Shown: positions 37,565 through 47,589, numbered from the stretch's first letter. The stretch: 64,000 nucleotides of DNA from Brachybacterium phenoliresistens (GCF_000576425.1 NZ_KK070001.1:20499-84498); one strand, 5' to 3'. Program-made: numbers and translations. Notes: generated from the sequence alone by a model not told the origin.

Positions 37565-39595
37565 TCAGATGTCCAGGAAGCGCACGTCCTTCGCGTTCTC
37601 CTGGATGAAGCGGCGGCGGGACTCGACGTCATCGCCCATGAGCACGGAGAAGATCGCGTCGGCATCGGCGGCCTCGTCCACGGTGACCTGCTTGAGGGTG
37701 CGGGTGGCGCGGTCCATCGTGGTGTTCTGGAGCTCCTTCCAGTCCATCTCGCCGAGACCCTTGTAGCGCTGGATGCCGTTGTCCTTGGGGATCCGCTTGC
37801 CGGCCGCGCGGCCCTCGACCAGGCGGGTGTCGCGCTCCTCGTCGCTGAAGACGTAGTCGTGAGGGGCGTTGGACCACTTCAGGCGGTACAGCGGCGGCAT
37901 CGCGATGAACACGTGGCCCAGCTCGATCAGCGGGCGCATGTAGCGGAACAGCAGCGTGAGCAGCAGGGTGCAGATGTGCTGGCCGTCGACGTCGGCATCG
38001 GCCATCAGGATGATCTTGTGGTACCGCAGCTTGGAGGCGTCGAAGTCGTCGCCGATGCCCGTGCCGAAGGCCGTGATCAGCGAGCGGACCTCCTGGTTGT
38101 CCAGCGCGCGGTCCAGGCGGGCCTTCTCCACGTTGAGGATCTTGCCGCGGATGGGCAGGATCGCCTGGGTGCGGGGGTCGCGGCCCTGCACGGCGGAGCC
38201 GCCGGCGCTGTCGCCCTCGACGATGAAGATCTCCGACTCGCCGGGGTTGCGGGAGGCGCAGTCGCGCAGCTTGCCCGGCATGCCGCCGCTCTCCAGCGGG
38301 GACTTGCGGCGGGTCGCATCGCGCGCCTTGCGGGCGGCCTCGCGGGCCATCGCCGCGGACTGCGCCTTGCGGACGATGTCGCGGGCCTCGTTCGGGTGGG
38401 ACTCGAACCAGGCGCCGAGCTCCTCGGTCATCACCTTGGAGACGAAGGTGCGGGCGATGGTGTTGCCGAGCTTCGTCTTGGTCTGGCCCTCGAACTGGGG
38501 CTCGCCGAGCTTGACGGAGACGACGGCGGTCAGGCCCTCGCGGATGTCCTCGCCGGTGAGGTTGGCGTCCTTCTCCTTGAGCACGCCCTGCGCCCGGCCG
38601 TACCGGTTGACGATGCCGGTCAGCGCGGAGCGGAAGCCCTCCTCGTGGGTGCCGCCCTCATGGGTGTTGATGGTGTTGGCGTAGGTGTGCACGGACTCGG
38701 AGTACGCGCCGGTCCACTGCATGGCGATCTCCACCGAGATCATCGCCGTGGTGTCCTCGGCCTCGAAGCCGATGATGTCGGGGTGGATGACCTCGGCGCG
38801 CTTGGCCTTGTTGATGAAGTCGACGAAGTCCGCCAGGCCCCGCTCGTAGCGGTAGGAGACCGTCTTGGGGCCGACCGGCTCGCCGGCGTGCTCCGCCTCG
38901 CGCTCGACGTCGAGGGCCTCGTCCTCGTCCTGCTCCGGGAGCCGCTCGTCGGTGAGGGAGATGCGCAGGCCCTTGTTGAGGAAGGCCATCTGCTGGAAGC
39001 GCTTGCGGAGGGTCTCGAAGTCGTAGACCGTGGACTCGAAGATCTCCGGGTCCGCCCAGAAGGTGATGGTGGTGCCGGTCTCCTCGGTGGCCTCGCCCTT
39101 GTCCAGGGGCGCGGCGGGCACGCCGCGGTGGTAGGCCTGGCGCCACACGTGGCCCTCGCGGCGGATCTCGACCTCCATGCGGCGCGAGAGCGCGTTGACC
39201 ACGGAGGAGCCCACGCCGTGCAGGCCGCCGGAGACCGCGTAGCCGCCGCCGCCGAACTTGCCGCCGGCGTGCAGGACCGTGAGCACGACCTCGACGGCGG
39301 GGCGGCCCTCGGTGGGGTGCATCTCCACGGGGATGCCGCGGGCGTGGTCGACCACGCGCACGCCGCCGTCCTCCAGCAGCGTGACCTCGATGGAGTCGCC
39401 GTGCCCGGCCATCGCCTCGTCGACGGAGTTGTCGACGATCTCCTGGACCATGTGGTGCAGGCCGCGCTCACCCGTGGAGCCGATGTACATGCCCGGCCTC
39501 TTGCGGACGGCCTCGAGGCCCTCCAGGACGGTGATGTCCGAGGCCTCGTAGTGCTCAGGGGAATGGGCGGCGGTCTGGGCTGCGCTCTGGCTCAC
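37565..39595 (-). CDS. gyrB: DNA gyrase subunit B
   Basis: 676 residues. GHKL ATPase head (catalytic Glu52 and Asn56 in [25 protein letters not shown]), transducer, TOPRIM domain ([18 protein letters not shown]) and the C-terminal [11 protein letters not shown] signature. GTG start at 39595 gives the normal N-terminus, with GGAG about 15 nt upstream. Preceded by its own promoter after the riboflavin operon. Confidence 0.98.
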   Translation of the reverse strand: MSQSAAQTAAHSPEHYEASDITVLEGLEAVRKRPGMYIGSTGERGLHHMVQEIVDNSVDEAMAGHGDSIEVTLLEDGGVRVVDHARGIPVEMHPTEGRPAVEVVLTVLHAGGKFGGGGYAVSGGLHGVGSSVVNALSRRMEVEIRREGHVWRQAYHRGVPAAPLDKGEATEETGTTITFWADPEIFESTVYDFETLRKRFQQMAFLNKGLRISLTDERLPEQDEDEALDVEREAEHAGEPVGPKTVSYRYERGLADFVDFINKAKRAEVIHPDIIGFEAEDTTAMISVEIAMQWTGAYSESVHTYANTINTHEGGTHEEGFRSALTGIVNRYGRAQGVLKEKDANLTGEDIREGLTAVVSVKLGEPQFEGQTKTKLGNTIARTFVSKVMTEELGAWFESHPNEARDIVRKAQSAAMAREAARKARDATRRKSPLESGGMPGKLRDCASRNPGESEIFIVEGDSAGGSAVQGRDPRTQAILPIRGKILNVEKARLDRALDNQEVRSLITAFGTGIGDDFDASKLRYHKIILMADADVDGQHICTLLLTLLFRYMRPLIELGHVFIAMPPLYRLKWSNAPHDYVFSDEERDTRLVEGRAAGKRIPKDNGIQRYKGLGEMDWKELQNTTMDRATRTLKQVTVDEAADADAIFSVLMGDDVESRRRFIQENAKDVRFLDI

Positions 39596-39942
39596 GGAAG
39601 GATCCGCTCCTCGGGGTCCGGCGTCCCCGGCGAGGTGCCGCGCCGGGGTGGTCCGCGCCGCCGCCGGGGCGCCGCCGGATGCCGGTGCGAGACGGCGTCC
39701 GCGGCCGCGCGAGGGCGGTGGCCGAACCTTCTCGATCCTACCGGAAACCGGTCCCGAAATCACGTCGACGGGCCGTCGACGCGGGGTCTCTGAGACGCAC
39801 CAGATGCCCCTGAGAGCCGCGCAAGGGCCGCTGCGAGCGATTCGCGCCCCGGGAGACGAGGGCCTGTACGTCTCCCCGGGCGCTCGGCCCTCACAAGGCC
39901 GCTGGCGCGCTCGGGCCGGCGGCCGATGGGGCCGGCGGCCGC
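39596..39942 (-). promoter_or_regulatory. gyrB upstream region with TAGGAT -10 element
   Basis: 347-bp gene-free spacer between ribH and gyrB. On the minus strand TAGGAT (39735-39740) is preceded at about 17 bp by a TGATTT-like -35 (39758-39763). The spacer between them contains the dyad ACCGG-TTT-CCGGT. Gyrase genes are often supercoiling-regulated through their -10 region. The left half before gyrB is a 130-nt leader with no visible gene. Confidence 0.5.
39844..39883 (-). terminator. Hairpin downstream of the riboflavin operon
   Basis: 15-bp arms GCGCCCCGGGAGACG (39844-39858) and CGTCTCCCCGGGCGC (39869-39883) with one mismatch and a 10-nt loop, 60 bp past the ribH stop. Likely terminator separating rib genes from gyrB. 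Confidence 0.65.
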
Positions 39943-40419
39943 TCAGCCGAGGCCGGCGAGCACGCGGGCGGTCGCGATCGCGGCCGCCGCGGCCTCGTGG
40001 CCCTTGTCCTCCCGGGAGCCCTCCAGCCCCGCGCGGTCCAGCGCCTGAGCATCGTCGTCGCAGGTCAGAAGCCCGAAACCGACGGGGACGCCGTGCTCCA
40101 GGGCGACCCGGGAGAGCCCGTCGGTGGCGGCGTGGCACACGTAGTCGAAGTGCGGGGTGCCGCCGCGGATCACGACGCCGAGCGCGACGACCGCGTCGTG
40201 GCTCGCCGCGAGGCGGTCCGCGATCACCGGCAGCTCGAAGGAGCCGGGGGCCCGCACCAGCAGCGGCTCGACGCCGGCCTCGGCGCAGGCGCGCTGCGCG
40301 CCGGCGATGAGGCCGTCCATCACCTGCTCGTGCCAGGACGAGGCGACGATCGCGACCGACAGCGCGGGGGCGTCGGCGGCGGGGGCGAGGTCGAGGGTGG
40401 GGCTTCCGTGTCCGCTCAT
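39943..40419 (-). CDS. ribH: 6,7-dimethyl-8-ribityllumazine synthase
   Basis: 158 residues. [17 protein letters not shown] at the start, APGSFELPV, and [17 protein letters not shown] with the catalytic His region. Condenses the 4-carbon RibB product with the RibD product to lumazine. Last gene of the rib operon; ATG overlaps the ribBA stop as ATGA. Confidence 0.95.
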   Translation of the reverse strand: MSGHGSPTLDLAPAADAPALSVAIVASSWHEQVMDGLIAGAQRACAEAGVEPLLVRAPGSFELPVIADRLAASHDAVVALGVVIRGGTPHFDYVCHAATDGLSRVALEHGVPVGFGLLTCDDDAQALDRAGLEGSREDKGHEAAAAAIATARVLAGLG

Positions 40420-41753
40420 GCGGTCTCTCCGTTCGTGCGGTGCGCGCCCGGGCGGGCGGCAGGGGTGCTGACAGGGGTGGTGGGGGCAGGGGTGCTAGCG
40501 GGGGACGCGGCGCCCGGCAGGCCCACCAGGTGGTGGCCCAGCCGGTCGCGCTTGGTGGTGAGGTAGACGAGGTTCTCCGCGGTGGGGTGGACGTCGAGGT
40601 CGACGATCTCGGCGATCTCCACGCCGCCCTCGCGCAGGGCCTCCGCCTTGACGGGGTTGTGGCTGAGCAGCGCGATCCGCTCCACGCCCAGGTGGGAGAG
40701 GATCCGCGGGACCACCGCGAAGGAGCGGGCATCGGCCGGCAGCCCCAGCTCGAGGTTCGCCTCGACGGTGTCGCGGCCCTGGTCCTGCAGCGCGTAGGCG
40801 CGCAGCTTCTCCACCAGGCCGATGCCGCGGCCCTCGTGCCCGCGCAGCAGCACCAGCACGCCGCGCCCGGCGGCGGCGATCCGGGCCAGGGACTCCTCCA
40901 GCTGGGGGCCGCAGTCGCAGCGCCGGCTGCCGAAGACGTCGCCGGTCACGCACTCGGAGTGCACGCGGGTGAGGACGGGATCGGCGGTGGTGACGTCCCC
41001 GCGCACCAGCACCAGATGCTCGGCGGTGCCCTCGCGCACCGCGAAGGCCGAGAAGGTGCCGTGAGGGGTGGGCAGCTCCACCGGCGCGGTCGCCTCGAAC
41101 GCCACCGAGGCCGGGATGCGCGCGGACGCCGCCCCCCGCACCTCGGAGCGCCGGTGGGCGACGAGATCCTCGATGGAGATCATGGCCAGGCCGTGCGCAT
41201 CGGCGAACTCGCGCAGCGCCGGGGCGCGCATCATCTCGCCGTCGTCGTGGACCAGCTCGACCAGCACCCCGGCGCGGGGGCGCCCGGCGAGGGTGACGAG
41301 GTCCAGCGCCGCCTCCGTGTGGCCGCGCCGCTCGAGCACGCCGCCGGGACGGGGCCGCAGCGGGAACACGTGCCCGGGCCGGGTGAGGTCGTGGGCGACG
41401 GACCCGGCATCGGCGAGCACCTGCAGGGTGCGGGCGCGGTCCGCGGCGCTGACCCCGGTGGTCACGCCCTCGCGGGCGTCGACGGTGAGGGTGTAGGCGG
41501 TGCGCAGCGGATCCTCGGGGTCCGGGACCATGGCCGGCAGCTCGAGCTCGTCCAGCCGCTCCCCGGGCAGGGAGACGCAGATGATGCCGGTGGAGAACCG
41601 GACCGCGAAGGCGAGCAGCTCGGCGGTGGCATCGGCCGCGGCGAAGATGATGTCGCCCTCGTTCTCGCGGTCGGCGTCGTCGACCACGACCACGGGGCGT
41701 CCCGCGGCGATCTCGGCGATCGCGCGGTCGACGGGGTCCAGGCGCACGCTCAT
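40416..41753 (-). CDS. ribBA: Bifunctional 3,4-dihydroxy-2-butanone 4-phosphate synthase / GTP cyclohydrolase II
   Basis: 445 residues. N-terminal DHBP synthase ([19 protein letters not shown]). C-terminal GTP cyclohydrolase II has zinc Cys in [15 protein letters not shown] and the catalytic GHEGRGIGL. An extra Pro/Ala/Thr-rich tail of about 35 residues follows. It makes both riboflavin precursors. Overlaps ribE and ribH by ATGA on each side. Confidence 0.95.
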   Translation of the reverse strand: MSVRLDPVDRAIAEIAAGRPVVVVDDADRENEGDIIFAAADATAELLAFAVRFSTGIICVSLPGERLDELELPAMVPDPEDPLRTAYTLTVDAREGVTTGVSAADRARTLQVLADAGSVAHDLTRPGHVFPLRPRPGGVLERRGHTEAALDLVTLAGRPRAGVLVELVHDDGEMMRAPALREFADAHGLAMISIEDLVAHRRSEVRGAASARIPASVAFEATAPVELPTPHGTFSAFAVREGTAEHLVLVRGDVTTADPVLTRVHSECVTGDVFGSRRCDCGPQLEESLARIAAAGRGVLVLLRGHEGRGIGLVEKLRAYALQDQGRDTVEANLELGLPADARSFAVVPRILSHLGVERIALLSHNPVKAEALREGGVEIAEIVDLDVHPTAENLVYLTTKRDRLGHHLVGLPGAASPASTPAPTTPVSTPAARPGAHRTNGETA

Positions 41754-42394
41754 CGCTGCGCCGCCTCGCCCTCGGCCGTGCCCGGGGCGGGACGGGTCCC
41801 GGGCAGCAGCCGCTCGACGTGCTTGGCCAGCACGTCGACCTCGATGTTCACGCCGGCGCCGGCCGTGCGCAGGCCCAGGGTGGTGCGGGCGAGGGTCTCG
41901 GGGATCAGGCCGATGGTGATCTCGTCCGCTCCGAGGGCGGCGACGGTCAGGCTCACGCCGTCCACCACGATCGATCCGCGATCGACCACGTAGCGGCCGG
42001 TGCCGGCGGGCAGGGCGATGCGCAGCAGGTGCCCGCCTTCGCCGCCGCCGTTGGCCAGCACGGTGCCGACGCCGTCGACGTGGCCCTGGACGATGTGGCC
42101 GCCCAGGCGCCCGTCGGCCCGCAGGGAGCGCTCAAGGTTGACGCGGTCCCCGGCGGCGAGGGTGCCCAGGGTCGTCGCGGCGAGGGTGGTGGCGATGACG
42201 TCGGCCGTCCAGATCTCGCCGTCGATCGCGGCGACGGTGAGACAGCAGCCGCTGACGCTGATCGAGTCGCCGAGGGAGACGCCCTCGAGCACGTGGGCGG
42301 CGCGGATGCGCAGGCGGGCGGGGCGGTCCTCGCCCGCGGCGGGCAGCTCGAGCGACACGACGGTGCCGAGCTCCTCGATGATTCCGGTGAACAT
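41750..42394 (-). CDS. ribE: Riboflavin synthase alpha chain
   Basis: 214 residues with two lumazine-binding repeats. MFTGIIEELGTV is the invariant start, GCCLTVAAID closes repeat one, and GHIVQGHVDGVGTV with VDGVSLTVAALG marks repeat two. Dismutates lumazine to riboflavin. The gene is called ribE here (also ribC in some nomenclatures). Confidence 0.95.
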   Translation of the reverse strand: MFTGIIEELGTVVSLELPAAGEDRPARLRIRAAHVLEGVSLGDSISVSGCCLTVAAIDGEIWTADVIATTLAATTLGTLAAGDRVNLERSLRADGRLGGHIVQGHVDGVGTVLANGGGEGGHLLRIALPAGTGRYVVDRGSIVVDGVSLTVAALGADEITIGLIPETLARTTLGLRTAGAGVNIEVDVLAKHVERLLPGTRPAPGTAEGEAAQR

Positions 42395-42433
42395 GGGGGT
42401 CCTTCTTCCTGGGGGCTTCCGGGCTGGGGCGTT

Positions 42434-43543
42434 TCAGCGCTGCGCCGGGGCGGGCCGGCGGGGGCGCGGACGGAGGGTGAGCTGGAGGTCGGTGCGGCCG
42501 TCGGCGGAGGTCAGCGGGGCCACGTCGAGCAGATCGAGGTCGAGCGCGTCGCCGATGCTCGTGATCCCGAGGTCGCCGAGGGCGGGCGCGCCGGCCCCGA
42601 GCAGCTTCGGGGCCAGGTGCACGAGCAGCTCGTCCACGCAGCCCGCGCGCAGGAAGGCGGCCAGCAGCGTCGGCCCGCCCTCGAGCAGCACGTGACGGCG
42701 GCCGCGGGCATGGAGGTCGGCGAGGGCGGCGTGCGGATCACGGGTGCGCAGGTGCACGGACTCGCCGGCGCCCTCGACGGCGAGCAGCTGCGGCGCCGGG
42801 CCGGTGCCCATCACGGCGCGCAGCGGCTGGCGCGGGTGCAGGGTGCCGTCGCTCCGGCGCGCGGTCAGGCTCGGACGGTCGATGCCGGCGGTGCCGGTCC
42901 CCACCAGCACCGTGTCGCAGGCGGCGCGCAGGAGGTGGACCTCCTCCCGCGCCGCAGGGCCGGTGATCCAGCGGCTGCTGCCGTCCGCGGCGGCGGCCCG
43001 ACCGTCCAGGGTGGCGGCGATCTTCGCGGTGACCAGGGGACGGCCGGTGCCCAGGGCGTGCTCCCAGCCGCGGTTGAGCTCCGCGGCGCGGGCGGCCAGA
43101 TCGGCGGGGACGTCGAGGTCGACGTCCAGGCCCGCGGCGCGCAGCAGCGCGGCGCCGCCGGCGGCGACGGGGTTGGGGTCCCGGCGGGCGATGACGACGC
43201 GGGAGATCCCGGCGGCGATCAGGGCCTGCGCGCAGGGACCGGTGCGGCCGGTATGGGTGCACGGCTCGAGGGTGACCACGGCGGTGGCGCCGGCGACGTC
43301 GACACCGTCCGCGGCGGCGCGGGCGAGGGCATCGGCCTCGGCATGGGCGGTCCCGGCGCCGCGATGGAATCCCTCGGCCAGCACGCGGCCGGTCGGATCC
43401 AGCAGCACGCAGCCCACCCGGGGGTTGGGGCCCAGGGGAACGCGGGGATCGGCGGCCAGCTCGAGGGCGCGGCGCAGCGCCTCGCGCTCGGCGCCCTGCG
43501 GCCCGGTGCCGGGGTCGCGCCCGGCGGTGCGGTGCTGCGGCAT
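42434..43543 (-). CDS. ribD: Bifunctional riboflavin biosynthesis deaminase/reductase
   Basis: 369 residues. N-terminal zinc deaminase: HAEADAL and PCTHTGRTGPC provide the His and two Cys ligands. C-terminal NADPH reductase: AKIAATLDGRAAAADGSSRW and LEGGPTLLAAFL. ATG at 43543 with GGAGG 8 nt upstream. A longer frame exists upstream but would run through the leader and riboswitch. First gene after the FMN riboswitch. Confidence 0.95.
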   Translation of the reverse strand: MPQHRTAGRDPGTGPQGAEREALRRALELAADPRVPLGPNPRVGCVLLDPTGRVLAEGFHRGAGTAHAEADALARAAADGVDVAGATAVVTLEPCTHTGRTGPCAQALIAAGISRVVIARRDPNPVAAGGAALLRAAGLDVDLDVPADLAARAAELNRGWEHALGTGRPLVTAKIAATLDGRAAAADGSSRWITGPAAREEVHLLRAACDTVLVGTGTAGIDRPSLTARRSDGTLHPRQPLRAVMGTGPAPQLLAVEGAGESVHLRTRDPHAALADLHARGRRHVLLEGGPTLLAAFLRAGCVDELLVHLAPKLLGAGAPALGDLGITSIGDALDLDLLDVAPLTSADGRTDLQLTLRPRPRRPAPAQR

Positions 43544-43670
43544 GCTCGTCCTCCTCCGTCCGCGCTCGCGGCTCGGAGGGAGGAAAGGGTTCGCGCAGTG
43601 CACGACCACGGGAGGCGGCTCGCCGGGCGCGCGGGAGCCGCGCGACCGAGAGTCGTCCCGAGGACGTGTT

Positions 43671-43798
43671 CGCGTGCTCTTCCCATCCGGACTCTCACCG
43701 TCGGTCCAGGAGTTCCACCTGGTCAGCCGAGGGCCAGAGGCCATCGGGTCGCGGACTGTCACCGCCGGCTCGGAATTTCACCGACCCCAGTGCACGCG
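43671..43798 (-). ncRNA. FMN riboswitch (RFN element)
   Basis: 128-nt minus-strand element. P1 pairs CGCGTGC (43792-43798) with GCACGCG (43671-43677). Conserved cores are visible: GGGGTCGGTGAAATTCCGA, CGGTGACAGTCCGCG, CTGACCAGGTGGAACTCCTG, and GACGGTGAGAGTCCGGATG. About 130 nt separate it from the ribD ATG, with no clear T-tract terminator, so control of translation initiation is likely. It should shut down ribD-ribE-ribBA-ribH when FMN is abundant. Confidence 0.97.
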
Positions 43799-43873
43799 AG
43801 CTTCTCAGCTCGTCGATCAGTCACGCTAGCACTGCCCGGGCCGCCGTGGCATGTGAGCTGCCCGTCACCGCGC

Positions 43874-44710
43874 TCAGCCGTAGGTGTCGCGCGGACCCCT
43901 CCAGGTGACGGTGCGCCGGCCCTTCTTCCAGGACTGCGCGGCCGGTCCGGTCACCTTCAGCTCGCTGATGACGTGGGCGCCGACGTGCTCCTCGATCGCG
44001 GTGATGAGCTGGGCGGAGATCATGCGCAGCTGGGTGGCCCAGGCCGAGGAGGAGGCGCTGACCACGAGCACCCCCTCGTCCAGGGACACGGGCCGGCAGT
44101 GCTGGGCGACCTGCTCGCCGACGATCGTGTCCCATTCCTCCAGCACGCGCCCCGCCCGGACGCCCTCGTCCCAGCCGAGGTCGCCGAGCACGCGGCGCAG
44201 CACCAGCTCGATGCCCTGGGGATCGCGGGGATCGGGCCGGGCGCCGGAGTAGCCGGGGGCGTGCGTGGAGCGGTCGCGCGGGCCGCGGGCCTGGGTCGCC
44301 CGGGAGATGGGGAACAGCCCGCGGTCCCGGGCCGCGGCCCGGGAGCGGTTCACCGTGCGCCGGGCGAGCTCGAAGGGATCATCGGGCCGCGCCAGCTCCG
44401 GCGGATCGGCGGGGTCGGGGTCGACCGGATCCTCCCGCGGGCCGTCCGGGTCCGGGGCGGCCGCGGGATCCGCATCGGCCGGAGGGAGCGCCGGACCCGG
44501 CCGGCGGCCGGAGGCGGCGGGGCGCGCTGCGGCGCCCCGACGCTCGGGGGCGGACGGACGCTCGGGGGCGGACGGACGCTCGGGGGCGGACGGACGCTCG
44601 GGATCGGCGGGCCGCTCGGGGACGCCGGGACCCGACGGCGCGGACGGCTCGGGCCGGCGCCAGGTCGAGAGGTCGTACGGGTTCGGGGCGCCCCCCTGGC
44701 GCCTCACCAT
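43874..44710 (-). CDS. DUF721 / DciA-family protein
   Basis: 278 residues. The C-terminal DUF721 (KH-like) domain, about residues 165-270, contains GWDEGVRAGRVLEEWDTIVGEQVAQHCRP and SSAWATQLRMISAQLI. DciA-type proteins load the replicative helicase in bacteria without DnaC. The N-terminal half is Pro/Arg/Asp-rich and disordered and carries the tandem hexapeptide PERPSA. ATG 44710 overlaps the recF stop by 7 bp, matching the dnaA-dnaN-recF-dciA order of actinobacteria. Confidence 0.88.
   Translation of the reverse strand: MVRRQGGAPNPYDLSTWRRPEPSAPSGPGVPERPADPERPSAPERPSAPERPSAPERRGAAARPAASGRRPGPALPPADADPAAAPDPDGPREDPVDPDPADPPELARPDDPFELARRTVNRSRAAARDRGLFPISRATQARGPRDRSTHAPGYSGARPDPRDPQGIELVLRRVLGDLGWDEGVRAGRVLEEWDTIVGEQVAQHCRPVSLDEGVLVVSASSSAWATQLRMISAQLITAIEEHVGAHVISELKVTGPAAQSWKKGRRTVTWRGPRDTYG
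44541..44594. repeat. 18-bp tandem repeat, three copies, inside dciA
   Basis: Three exact copies of CGCTCGGGGGCGGACGGA at 44541-44558, 44559-44576 and 44577-44594. They encode PERPSA on the minus strand in the disordered head of the DciA-like protein. Likely length-variable between strains. Confidence 0.85.
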
Positions 44711-45987
44711 CCGGACACCGCCGAGCTCGCCGACCCCGTCGCCCCCGCATCCCGCGGCACCGCGCGGCCGCTGGTCACGTCGACCACGTGGATCGCGCCG
44801 TGCAGGGAGGCGGGGATGTCGGTGTCGTTGGCCGTGGTGATGAGGACCTGGTCCGCGCCGGTGACGATGCGTCCCAGGCGCTCGCGACGGTGCACATCCA
44901 GCTCGCTGAACACGTCGTCGAGGATCAGGATCGGCTCGCCGTCGCCGAGGTCGCCCTCCTCCAGGCGCAGCAGGTCGTAGGAGCCCAGCCGCAGGGCCAG
45001 GGCCAGGGACCAGGACTCGCCGTGGCTGGCGTAGCCCTTGGCGGGGAAGTCGTGCAGACGGATCTCGAGGTCGTCGCGGTGCGGTCCCACCAGGGTGACC
45101 CCGCGGTCGACCTCGTCCTCGCGGCGCGCGGCGGCGATCTCGAGGATCGCGTCGTGGATCTGCTGCAGCCCGGGCAGCTCGCCCGGCTGCGGGGCCAGCA
45201 CCTCGAGCGCGGCGGAGGTGTAGGCGATGTCGGCCGGGGAGCGCACCTCGCCGCGATCCTGCGGCGGCAGGTCCAGGGCGAGCTCGGCGCCCTCAGCGGT
45301 GGCCACGCGCAGGTACGAGTAGCCCACATGGGGGCGCAGACGGTTGACCAGATGCAGCCGGGCCCGGGTGAGCTCGGCGCCGAGACGGGCGAGCTGGGCG
45401 GTGAACACCTCGAGGGTGGACTCGGCGGCCTCGGCCGGATCGAGACCGCCCACCGGGCGGGCGCCGCCGCGGCGCATGCTGCGCATCTGCTTGAGCAGGC
45501 CGGAGCGCTGCTTGACGACGCGGTCGTAGTCGGCCTTGACCCCGGCGTAGCGCGGGGCGATGAGGAACAGCAGCTCGTCCAGGAAGCGGCGCCGCCCCTC
45601 GGGATCGGCCTTGACCAGGCCCAGGTCCTCGGGGGCGAAGAGCACGGCCCGCACCTCGCCGAGCAGGTCCCGCAGCCGCGCCACGTTCTGCCCCTGCAGC
45701 CGGGCGCGGTTGGCCTTCCCGGGCGTGATCTGCAGATCCACCTGCAGGTCCCGGCCCGCGCGGCGGAAGCTCGCCCGGATGATCGCCGTCTGCGCCCCCC
45801 GATGCACGAGCGCCGCGTCGTGCGGGACGCGATGGCTCGAGAGGGTCGCGAGGTACCACAGCGACTCGACGATGTTCGTCTTGCCCTGGCCGTTGGCCCC
45901 CACGAAGACGGTGATGCCCGGGCCGAAGCCCAGCTCGAGACGCGGGTAGGAGCGGAAGTCGGTGAGGTCGAGGGCGGTCAGCTGCAC
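44704..45987 (-). CDS. recF: DNA replication/repair ATPase RecF
   Basis: 427 residues. Walker A GANGQGKT at 30-37, ABC-type signature region ASHGESWSLALALRLG, Walker B PILILDDVFSELD. Loads RecA at single-strand gaps with RecO/RecR. GTG at 45987 gives the normal MQLTALDLTDFRSY start, 16 bp from the dnaN stop. Confidence 0.96.
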   Translation of the reverse strand: MQLTALDLTDFRSYPRLELGFGPGITVFVGANGQGKTNIVESLWYLATLSSHRVPHDAALVHRGAQTAIIRASFRRAGRDLQVDLQITPGKANRARLQGQNVARLRDLLGEVRAVLFAPEDLGLVKADPEGRRRFLDELLFLIAPRYAGVKADYDRVVKQRSGLLKQMRSMRRGGARPVGGLDPAEAAESTLEVFTAQLARLGAELTRARLHLVNRLRPHVGYSYLRVATAEGAELALDLPPQDRGEVRSPADIAYTSAALEVLAPQPGELPGLQQIHDAILEIAAARREDEVDRGVTLVGPHRDDLEIRLHDFPAKGYASHGESWSLALALRLGSYDLLRLEEGDLGDGEPILILDDVFSELDVHRRERLGRIVTGADQVLITTANDTDIPASLHGAIHVVDVTSGRAVPRDAGATGSASSAVSGW

Positions 45988-46003
45988 GCCGGCACCTCGG
46001 GGC

Positions 46004-47128
46004 TCAGATCCGCATGGGCATGATCAGGTACTTGTACGTGCTCTCCGGCGCGCCCTCGAGGGACTCCTGGCCGCTCATGACCGAGGGCTTGATGGAGTCG
46101 GTGAAGGTCAGCCGCGCGAAGTCCGCGCCCAGCGCGCCGAGCCCGTCGAGCAGGAAGCCGGAGTTGAAGCCGACCACGAGCTCCTCGCCGTGCAGATCGG
46201 CCTCGAGCACCTCGGAGGCCTGCGCGTCGTCGCCGGCGCCGGCCTCGAGGGCGACCTGGCCGTCGCTGAAGGACAGCCGCACCGGGGTGTTGCGCTCGGC
46301 CACCAGGGACACGCGCTTGACGGCGTCGATCAGCGGGGCGGTCGCGACCACGGCCGTGATCGGGGAGGAGTCCGGGAACAGGCGGCGCACCGGCGGGTAG
46401 TCGCCGTCGACCAGGGTCGAGGTGGTGCGGCGGCCGGCCGACTCGAAGCCGATCAGGTGCGCCCCCGACTCCTCCGACAGGGCGATGTCCACGCTCGAGC
46501 CGGTCGACAGCGACCGGGCGACCTCGTGCAGGGTGCGGGCCCGGACCAGGGCCGTGAGCTCGACGCCGGGGTTGGTCGGATGCCAGGTCAGCTCCCGCAG
46601 CGCCAGGCGGTAGCGGTCCGTGGACATGAGGGTCATCTTCTCGCCGGAGATCTCCACCCGCACGCCGGTCAGCAGCGGGAGGGTGTCGTCCTTGGAGGCG
46701 GCGACGGTGACCTGGGAGATGGCCTCGGCGAAGACGTCCGCGGCGACGGTGCCGGCGACCGGCGGCATCGTCGGCAGCTGGGGGTACTCCTCGACCGGCA
46801 GCGTGGCCAGGGCGAAGTGCGCGCTCCCGCAGCGGACCTGCAGCTTCGTCCCCTCCAGGGCGATGGAGACGTCCTTGTTCGGCAGCGCCCGGACGATGTC
46901 CGAGAGCATGCGCCCCTGGACCAGCACCTCGCCCGGGGTCTCCACCTCCGCCGCGATCGTGATCTGCGCGCTGACCTCGTAGTCGAAGGTCGAGAACTGC
47001 AGCTCGCCCGCAGGATCGGCGATGATCCGCACGCCCTGCAGGATCGGCATCGCCGGACGGACAGGGAGGGTGCGGGTGGCCCAGGAGACGGCGTCACCGA
47101 GGACACCGCGATCAAGGTGGAACTTCAC
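46004..47128 (-). CDS. dnaN: DNA polymerase III beta sliding clamp
   Basis: 374 residues with three clamp repeats. The start KFHLDRGVLGDAVSWATRTLP, the central STDRYRLALRELTW and the C-terminal TYKYLIMPMRI with the MPMR hydrophobic-pocket motif are diagnostic. GTG at 47128 with AAGGAG 8 nt upstream; another in-frame GTG at 47137 is less well placed. Separated from dnaA by a 461-bp spacer at the expected oriC position. Confidence 0.97.
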   Translation of the reverse strand: MKFHLDRGVLGDAVSWATRTLPVRPAMPILQGVRIIADPAGELQFSTFDYEVSAQITIAAEVETPGEVLVQGRMLSDIVRALPNKDVSIALEGTKLQVRCGSAHFALATLPVEEYPQLPTMPPVAGTVAADVFAEAISQVTVAASKDDTLPLLTGVRVEISGEKMTLMSTDRYRLALRELTWHPTNPGVELTALVRARTLHEVARSLSTGSSVDIALSEESGAHLIGFESAGRRTTSTLVDGDYPPVRRLFPDSSPITAVVATAPLIDAVKRVSLVAERNTPVRLSFSDGQVALEAGAGDDAQASEVLEADLHGEELVVGFNSGFLLDGLGALGADFARLTFTDSIKPSVMSGQESLEGAPESTYKYLIMPMRI

Positions 47129-47589
47129 CGTCGCCACTCCTTCGCAGTGGTTGAGAGCTGATGGAGCCCTAGCGTATCCGCACGTTTCGGCTTCCCGCGA
47201 CACGCCGGGCGCATCTGCGCCGGTCCCCGGCCCCTGCGCAGCTCCCCGGAGCCGCCGCGGGCCCTCGCTCGACGACCCGACTTCTCCACAGCACACGGGG
47301 AACAAAGACAAGAATCCTCTTATTCACAGCTGTGCACTCTGGGGAGAACTGCCATCGTCGCAGGTCATACGCGTCGAACGGGTCGTGGAGAGGTTCTGGA
47401 CCTCTCCGCCGCCCCTGTGGGCGCGGTGTGCACAGCAGCGCTCGAGCGCTCCGGAGGCGTCATTCGCCCGTGCACATCGCCTCTTGGGCAGATGCTCAGT
47501 TCTCCACACTGTCCACAGAGTTGTCCCCAATTGGGGATGACCTGCATCGGAGCATCCCCGGGATTCCGGATGTGATCCGCGACCGATCC
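47129..47589. other. dnaA-dnaN spacer, canonical oriC candidate
   Basis: 461 bp without a gene. DnaA-box-like nonamers: TTCTCCACA (47282-47290), TTATTCACA (47320-47328), TTCTCCACA (47500-47508), CTGTCCACA (47509-47517) and TTGTCCCCA (47521-47529). The TGTGCACA palindrome is at 47427-47434. None is a perfect TTATCCACA or TTGTCCACA. A relatively AT-rich run lies at 47302-47328. TCCCCAATTGGGGA at 47524-47537 is a perfect 14-bp dyad. Actinobacterial oriC normally lies here, so this is the default origin, although its boxes are weaker than those at 59.5 kb. Confidence 0.65.

Noticed and set aside
35016..37766. 916-residue open frame antisense to gyrA
   Set aside because: Same GC-bias shadow effect; gyrA is unequivocal.
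44541..44594. CRISPR-like repeat
   Set aside because: Contiguous in-frame 18-bp units without spacers, inside a coding region.
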